A stretch of 10,356 nt of DNA from an uncultured Thermoguttaceae bacterium (lineage in GTDB: Bacteria > Planctomycetota > Planctomycetia > Pirellulales > Thermoguttaceae): NCBI GenBank assembly GCA_934725735.1, contig CAKVCP010000077.1, positions 1-10,356 of the forward strand, written 5' to 3'. The position numbers and the translations under genes were made by a program. The notes below the pieces were generated by a model. It searched no databases and had not been told where the DNA came from. It worked only from the letters and a program-made list of their open reading frames with translations. This document shows positions 6,760-10,356 of the stretch, one piece after another (positions within the stretch are counted from its first letter, which is position 1; the number at the start of each line of letters is the position of its first letter).

Positions 6760-8871
6760 TCAGTGAAGTCTCATTCCGGGTTGAGCGCCTTCATCGGGGG
6801 AAAGCACAAAGACGTCGGGTCCGCCGGGACCAGCGGCCACGATCATTCCTTCGCTAAGTCCAAACTTCATTTGACGAGGCTGTAAATTAGCGACGAAAGC
6901 GACAAGACGTCCGATCAATTTCTCGGGCTCCGGATAAGCGGCCTTAATCCCGGCGAAGACCTGCCGCGTTTCCGTGCCGCCAAGGGAAATACGAAGTCGC
7001 AGAAGCTTGCGCGCCTCTTTAACTTGTTCTGCCTCGATGATTCGGCCAATGCGCAGATCGACCTTCGCAAAATCGTCGATGGAGATCGTTTCCGCGATAG
7101 GCTCGTCGATTAAATTCTGTGCCGTATCGTTCCACTTGTTCGTTTCGGCGGACTGCGCTTCTTCCGTAGTCGCTGTCGAATTAACGGTATTTGCCTCTTT
7201 GGATTCTTCCAACATTGCTAAGATTCCTTCCTTCGGAACGCGCGTCATCATATAGGAATACTCGTTTACTACGGTTCCTAGAATTTTAGACTTAACGTCG
7301 TCCCAATGCTTAATCGGCGTATTGAGCAACTGTTCGGTCTTACGAGCTAAATCAGGAAGAACAGGAGCCAAATACACAACAATTTGACGGAAAAGGTTCA
7401 AACTTACTGTAACAACATTCTGCAATTTAGTTCTTGCTGCAAGACGAACTTCAGGGGACGCCGACTCATCCGCCTCAAGTCGAGCCCATTCTTTCTTCAA
7501 ATTCCAGGGCTCGGTGTTCGCGACATATTGATTTGCGCGATATCCGCACTCGAGAATGAGCTTTATCGCCTTTGCAAAATCGCACTCTTCATAGGCGGCG
7601 GCAATTTCGTCCGACAGCGCCGCCGCTTGTTCAAAAAGCCCTCCGTCGTCCGGATAGGACTCTGCCAACCCTGTCAACGCCGCAAATTTTGCCGTTCGAC
7701 TAGCAAGGTTGACAATGACGCCTACGACGTCTGCGTTGACCTTCACTTCCATCTCTTCCAAGTTCAAATCAAGGTCGTCGACATGACCGGAAGTCTTTGA
7801 AGAGAAGAAATAACGCAAATAGGAAGGATCAAGATGCTTCAAATAAGTTCTAGCTAAAACGAAAGTTCCCTTAGACTTCGACATCTTCTCTCCGTCCACG
7901 GTGAGGAACCCGTGAATATGCACCTTCTTAGGAAGATTGAAGCCTGCCGTTTTAAGGGTCGTCGGCCAGAAAAGGGTGTGAAAATACGTAATATCCTTCC
8001 CGATAAAATGATGAATCTCCGTATTTGGATCGCGCCACCAACCGTCGAGGTTTTCATTATTCTGCTCGCACCACTGCGCAGTAGAACCAATATACCCGAT
8101 TGGAGCGTCGTACCACACATACCAATAGTTGTCGGGAGAGTCGGGTATTTTAAATCCAAAATAGGGAGCGGGACGCGATACGTCCCAAGGACGGAGCGCG
8201 TCGGATAAAAACTGGGCCTTGAGATAATTGGCGATCTCCGGCTGAAGCACGTCGGAAGAAGAAACCCATTCCGCAAGGAAATCATGGGCTTTTTCAATGT
8301 CGACAAAAAGGTGGTTCGCCTTACGAAGCTCCAGTTTCGCTCCGGAAATGGCGCTATGCGGCTCTATCAAGTCGAGTGGAGAATACACCGCCCCGCACTC
8401 GCAACTATCGCCATACTGCTCTTTACGACCACACTTCGGGCACGTGCCTTTTATGAAGCGATCCGCTAAAAAACGCTTTTCTACCGGGTCGTAAAACTGC
8501 TCGATTTCGTGCTGTACGATCAGATCGGCCTTCTTGAGCTTTTCCCAGATCTCTTCGCAGATTTTCTTGGTCTGAGGAGAGTTCGTGCTACCATAGTTAT
8601 CGAAGCAAATGTCGAAGCCGCGAAAATCCTCCGTATGGGACTTCCAGACGTCGGCGATAAACTCTTCTTCGCTGATTCCCTTTTTCTTGGCGGAAATAGT
8701 AATGGCCGCGCCGTGAGTATCGTCCGCGCAAAAATAGCGGCAGTCTTCGCCGCGCAATTTTTGAAATCTAACCCAAACGTCAGATTGAATATACTCAACG
8801 AGATGTCCTATATGGATATCGCCGTTGGCATATGGGAGAGCGCTAGTGACAAGAATTTTTCGACGGCTCAT
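6760..8871 (-). CDS. metG: Methionyl-tRNA synthetase with C-terminal tRNA-binding domain
   Basis: This class I synthetase charges tRNA-Met in the cytoplasm for initiation and elongation. It has 703 residues, the length of the long MetG form with an appended dimerising tRNA-binding domain. The Rossmann core shows the HIGH motif (HIGH, 20-23) after SALPYANGD, and KMSKS at 329-333. The zinc knuckle has Cys144, Cys147, Cys157 and Cys159, the last pair spaced CEC where I expect C-x2-C. An anticodon-binding helical bundle follows (about 385-545). A low-complexity linker rich in Ser, Thr, Asn and Glu spans about 550-592. The EMAP-II/Trbp-like OB domain begins near 597 (DFAKVDLRIGRI) and includes NLQPRQMKFGLSEGM. 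The ATG has a good Shine-Dalgarno, aggag, 5 bases upstream (8877-8881). It has its own terminator and a promoter candidate at 8984-9011. Confidence 0.97.
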   Translation of the reverse strand: MSRRKILVTSALPYANGDIHIGHLVEYIQSDVWVRFQKLRGEDCRYFCADDTHGAAITISAKKKGISEEEFIADVWKSHTEDFRGFDICFDNYGSTNSPQTKKICEEIWEKLKKADLIVQHEIEQFYDPVEKRFLADRFIKGTCPKCGRKEQYGDSCECGAVYSPLDLIEPHSAISGAKLELRKANHLFVDIEKAHDFLAEWVSSSDVLQPEIANYLKAQFLSDALRPWDVSRPAPYFGFKIPDSPDNYWYVWYDAPIGYIGSTAQWCEQNNENLDGWWRDPNTEIHHFIGKDITYFHTLFWPTTLKTAGFNLPKKVHIHGFLTVDGEKMSKSKGTFVLARTYLKHLDPSYLRYFFSSKTSGHVDDLDLNLEEMEVKVNADVVGVIVNLASRTAKFAALTGLAESYPDDGGLFEQAAALSDEIAAAYEECDFAKAIKLILECGYRANQYVANTEPWNLKKEWARLEADESASPEVRLAARTKLQNVVTVSLNLFRQIVVYLAPVLPDLARKTEQLLNTPIKHWDDVKSKILGTVVNEYSYMMTRVPKEGILAMLEESKEANTVNSTATTEEAQSAETNKWNDTAQNLIDEPIAETISIDDFAKVDLRIGRIIEAEQVKEARKLLRLRISLGGTETRQVFAGIKAAYPEPEKLIGRLVAFVANLQPRQMKFGLSEGMIVAAGPGGPDVFVLSPDEGAQPGMRLH

Positions 8872-8918
8872 AACTTCTCCTGAACGCCAAAGATCTGAAC
8901 ATTTTCACAAACACTAAA

Positions 8919-8982
8919 TAAGACGAGAGCGTTCACCCGCCGGAAATATGAAAATTTCCCGATAATGAACGCTCGCGTCTTA
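8919..8982. repeat. Long compound hairpin upstream of metG
   Basis: The arms 8919-8934 and 8967-8982 pair over 16 positions with one A-G mismatch. The 32-base loop contains a second perfect 6-bp stem (ggaaat 8942-8947 with atttcc 8954-8959). After the stem on the minus strand the sequence is T-rich (ttatttagtgttt) but has no clean T-run. It may terminate the SUMF1-protein transcript, fold in the metG leader, or both. Confidence 0.7.
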
Positions 8983-8983
8983 G

Positions 8984-9011
8984 ATTTTAACAACGACAAA
9001 CTGTTAGTCAA
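8984..9011 (-). promoter_or_regulatory. Candidate sigma-70-like promoter for metG
   Basis: On the minus strand TTGACT (9011-9006), a 16-base spacer and TAAAAT (8989-8984) each match the housekeeping consensus at five of six bases. Transcription would start near 8977, inside the right arm of the 8919-8982 hairpin, leaving a leader of about 105 bases before the metG ATG. The spacer is one base shorter than ideal and there is no experimental support. Confidence 0.4.
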
Positions 9012-9021
9012 GAGTTCGAAC

Positions 9022-9041
9022 GCGACGCGGATACGCGTCGC
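9022..9041 (-). repeat. GC-rich 8-bp hairpin just after the SUMF1-protein stop
   Basis: gcgacgcg (9022-9029) and cgcgtcgc (9034-9041) form a perfect stem with a four-base loop, six bases after the stop codon of the SUMF1-domain gene. Its position suggests transcript-end processing or termination, but the next bases on the minus strand (gttcgaactc) lack a T-run. It lies just upstream of the metG promoter candidate. Confidence 0.6.
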
Positions 9042-9047
9042 TCTGTT

Positions 9048-10356
9048 TTACTCCTCCGAGGACTCGCATACCACGCGGAAACCGACGTCGAAAACGCGCT
9101 GCCATGGATAATACTCTTTCACAAACGACGCGGTCGCTCGATAAGGACGATCTCGCCAAGATCCTCCGCGCGCTTCATACAAAGGCGCTTGTTGATCCAT
9201 CAAATCGACTCCATACGACGGCGATTGGCTACTCGAAGTCCACTCGGAAACGTTTCCGTGCATGTCGTACAACCCCCAGGCGTTCGGCAAATAATGTCCC
9301 GGTTTTTCCGAAAGGAAACCGTTGTCGCAGTAACGTCGATCTTTCGGAACCCAATCGTCGTAATACGTCACCGCAGGGTTCGGGATCCTTTGACGAATGT
9401 AGTTGTCGCAGATAAATTCGATTAACGTTTGATCGGCCAGATTGGCGTACCGCGTGTAGTTGGCGTCCCAGTCGCCGAAACTAAACGGCGTGTTCGCGCC
9501 GGCTAGACACGCATGTTTCCACTCTTCGCCGCTGGGGAGTCTGAAGACTTTCCCCGTTTTTTCCGAAAGCCAGTCGCAGAACGCCGTCGCTTCGTTCCAT
9601 GAAACGCGGCAGACGGGCAACTCAGGCTCGTTGACGAAGAAGCCCCGGAATCCGTGCGACAAGCCCTGACGCGACTCGACGCCGGAGTCGTGCGTCGGAT
9701 CAAAGATTTCAAATTGCGCGTTTGTTACCTCATAAGTTCCAACCCACAGAGATTTCGACTCGCTGTTCAACGGTTGAATCTTTTGCAGCTTCAAACTCAC
9801 GGTTGGAGTCAACCGAACGGTCATTGTATCGCCGTGCATTTCAACCGCAACCTTTGCGTCATCCGGAGAGGCGACGACGTCCTTGCGTTCGTTGGGAACT
9901 AAGTACGGTTCGCTCATATTCCAAACTTCAGTTTTCTGGGCGACTCGATTCCAATCCGTGCGATCCGGATTTTCCCATCCGGGTTCTTGAGGCTTATTCT
10001 TAATCGCTTTGACGTCGAGAGGGAGCAATTCGCGTTCAAGTCGATCGCGCAACTCCTCCCCGCTCGGGAAGCTTCTCTTTCCTTCGGAGACCTCTTGGAA
10101 AATTTGGCGTTCCCAATCAGACAGACGCGTATTAACAGGAACGCGCATCCATGCCAGCTCTGTCAAGGCGCCGGAAAGCTTTGGATCGTACATCGTTCCG
10201 CGAACTTCCTCGGAGACGTCCTCAAAGTTTGCATACAACTCCAGGAGTTCTTTTCGGCGCTTATTCCAATAATTAACGTTGTTGCCGCCCGCACATTCCG
10301 TCCACGGGCCGGGGGACGGGGTATTCATAGCAATCCAGGTACTGATACGATCCCAC
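9048..10356 (-). CDS. SUMF1/formylglycine-generating-enzyme-like domain protein, 5' partial
   Basis: The frame is open to the right edge. An ATG at 10328 would give 426 residues, but the codons before it continue without a stop (read back as WDRISTWIAMNTP), so the true start is probably outside the window. Numbering from that ATG, residues 1-150 are an unassigned region beginning with NTPSPGPW and a charged helical stretch. The SUMF1 C-type-lectin-like domain covers about 180-422, with YEVTNAQFEIFDP, RVSWNEATAFCDWLSEKTGK, FRLPSGEEWKHAC, YANLAD, WGLYDMHGNVSEW, EARGGSW and DVGFRVV. The segment after GGSW, where true aerobic formylglycine-generating enzymes hold their two catalytic cysteines, has none. 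It is therefore unlikely to be a standard sulfatase activator and may be a binding module or a different oxidase. The WIxxNTP segment recalls large planctomycete proteins in which a cytochrome or hydrazine-synthase-like region precedes SUMF1. That link is from memory. Confidence 0.85.
   Translation of the reverse strand, partial: WDRISTWIAMNTPSPGPWTECAGGNNVNYWNKRRKELLELYANFEDVSEEVRGTMYDPKLSGALTELAWMRVPVNTRLSDWERQIFQEVSEGKRSFPSGEELRDRLERELLPLDVKAIKNKPQEPGWENPDRTDWNRVAQKTEVWNMSEPYLVPNERKDVVASPDDAKVAVEMHGDTMTVRLTPTVSLKLQKIQPLNSESKSLWVGTYEVTNAQFEIFDPTHDSGVESRQGLSHGFRGFFVNEPELPVCRVSWNEATAFCDWLSEKTGKVFRLPSGEEWKHACLAGANTPFSFGDWDANYTRYANLADQTLIEFICDNYIRQRIPNPAVTYYDDWVPKDRRYCDNGFLSEKPGHYLPNAWGLYDMHGNVSEWTSSSQSPSYGVDLMDQQAPLYEARGGSWRDRPYRATASFVKEYYPWQRVFDVGFRVVCESSEE

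Noticed and set aside
7854..8883. Open frames overlapping metG on both strands
   Set aside because: They result from codon bias in metG; the metG frame has all the expected motifs.
1..10356. CRISPR array, tRNA, rRNA, insertion sequence, toxin-antitoxin or defence genes
   Set aside because: I found no regularly spaced repeats, cloverleaf pattern, transposase motif or small paired genes on either strand.

Overview
The window looks like bacterial chromosome from the PVC superphylum, most probably a planctomycete. This is inferred from the style of several proteins and not from a marker gene. The enoyl-ACP reductase is of the kind I remember from planctomycetes. The SUMF1-domain protein has the FDPTHDSG and YANLAD phrases and a WIAMNTP segment that recall large planctomycete multidomain proteins. 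A secreted beta-helix protein and intergenic hairpins with weak Shine-Dalgarno sequences also fit.

Layout. Positions 1-387 (+) hold the 3' end of a histidyl-tRNA synthetase-like gene with a short C-terminus and many AUA codons. A 233-base spacer follows. Positions 621-1943 (+) encode a secreted right-handed beta-helix (pectate-lyase superfamily) protein that ends at a strong terminator. Everything after that is on the minus strand. In transcription order these are: a SUMF1/FGE-like protein open at the right edge (10356-9048), metG (8871-6760) with its own promoter candidate and terminator, then a likely pyrG-fabI-nagA-flavoprotein cluster (6453-2029).

The minus-strand genes are mostly housekeeping. 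metG charges tRNA-Met, pyrG makes CTP, fabI completes the fatty-acid elongation cycle, and nagA deacetylates GlcNAc-6-P from amino-sugar or cell-wall recycling. The last gene of the cluster is an FMN and probably Fe-S redox protein. fabI and nagA are nearly contiguous, with the nagA Shine-Dalgarno overlapping the fabI stop, so they are probably co-translated.

I see no CRISPR array, transposase, phage gene, tRNA or rRNA, and no convincing new multi-gene system. The points most worth checking are the break in character between the left end and the rest (chimera or transfer), a planctomycete-type FabI with Ile at the usual first active-site Tyr, a SUMF1 protein without the catalytic cysteines and probably much longer than the window shows, a shortened zinc knuckle in MetRS, and a promoter-hairpin arrangement ahead of metG.
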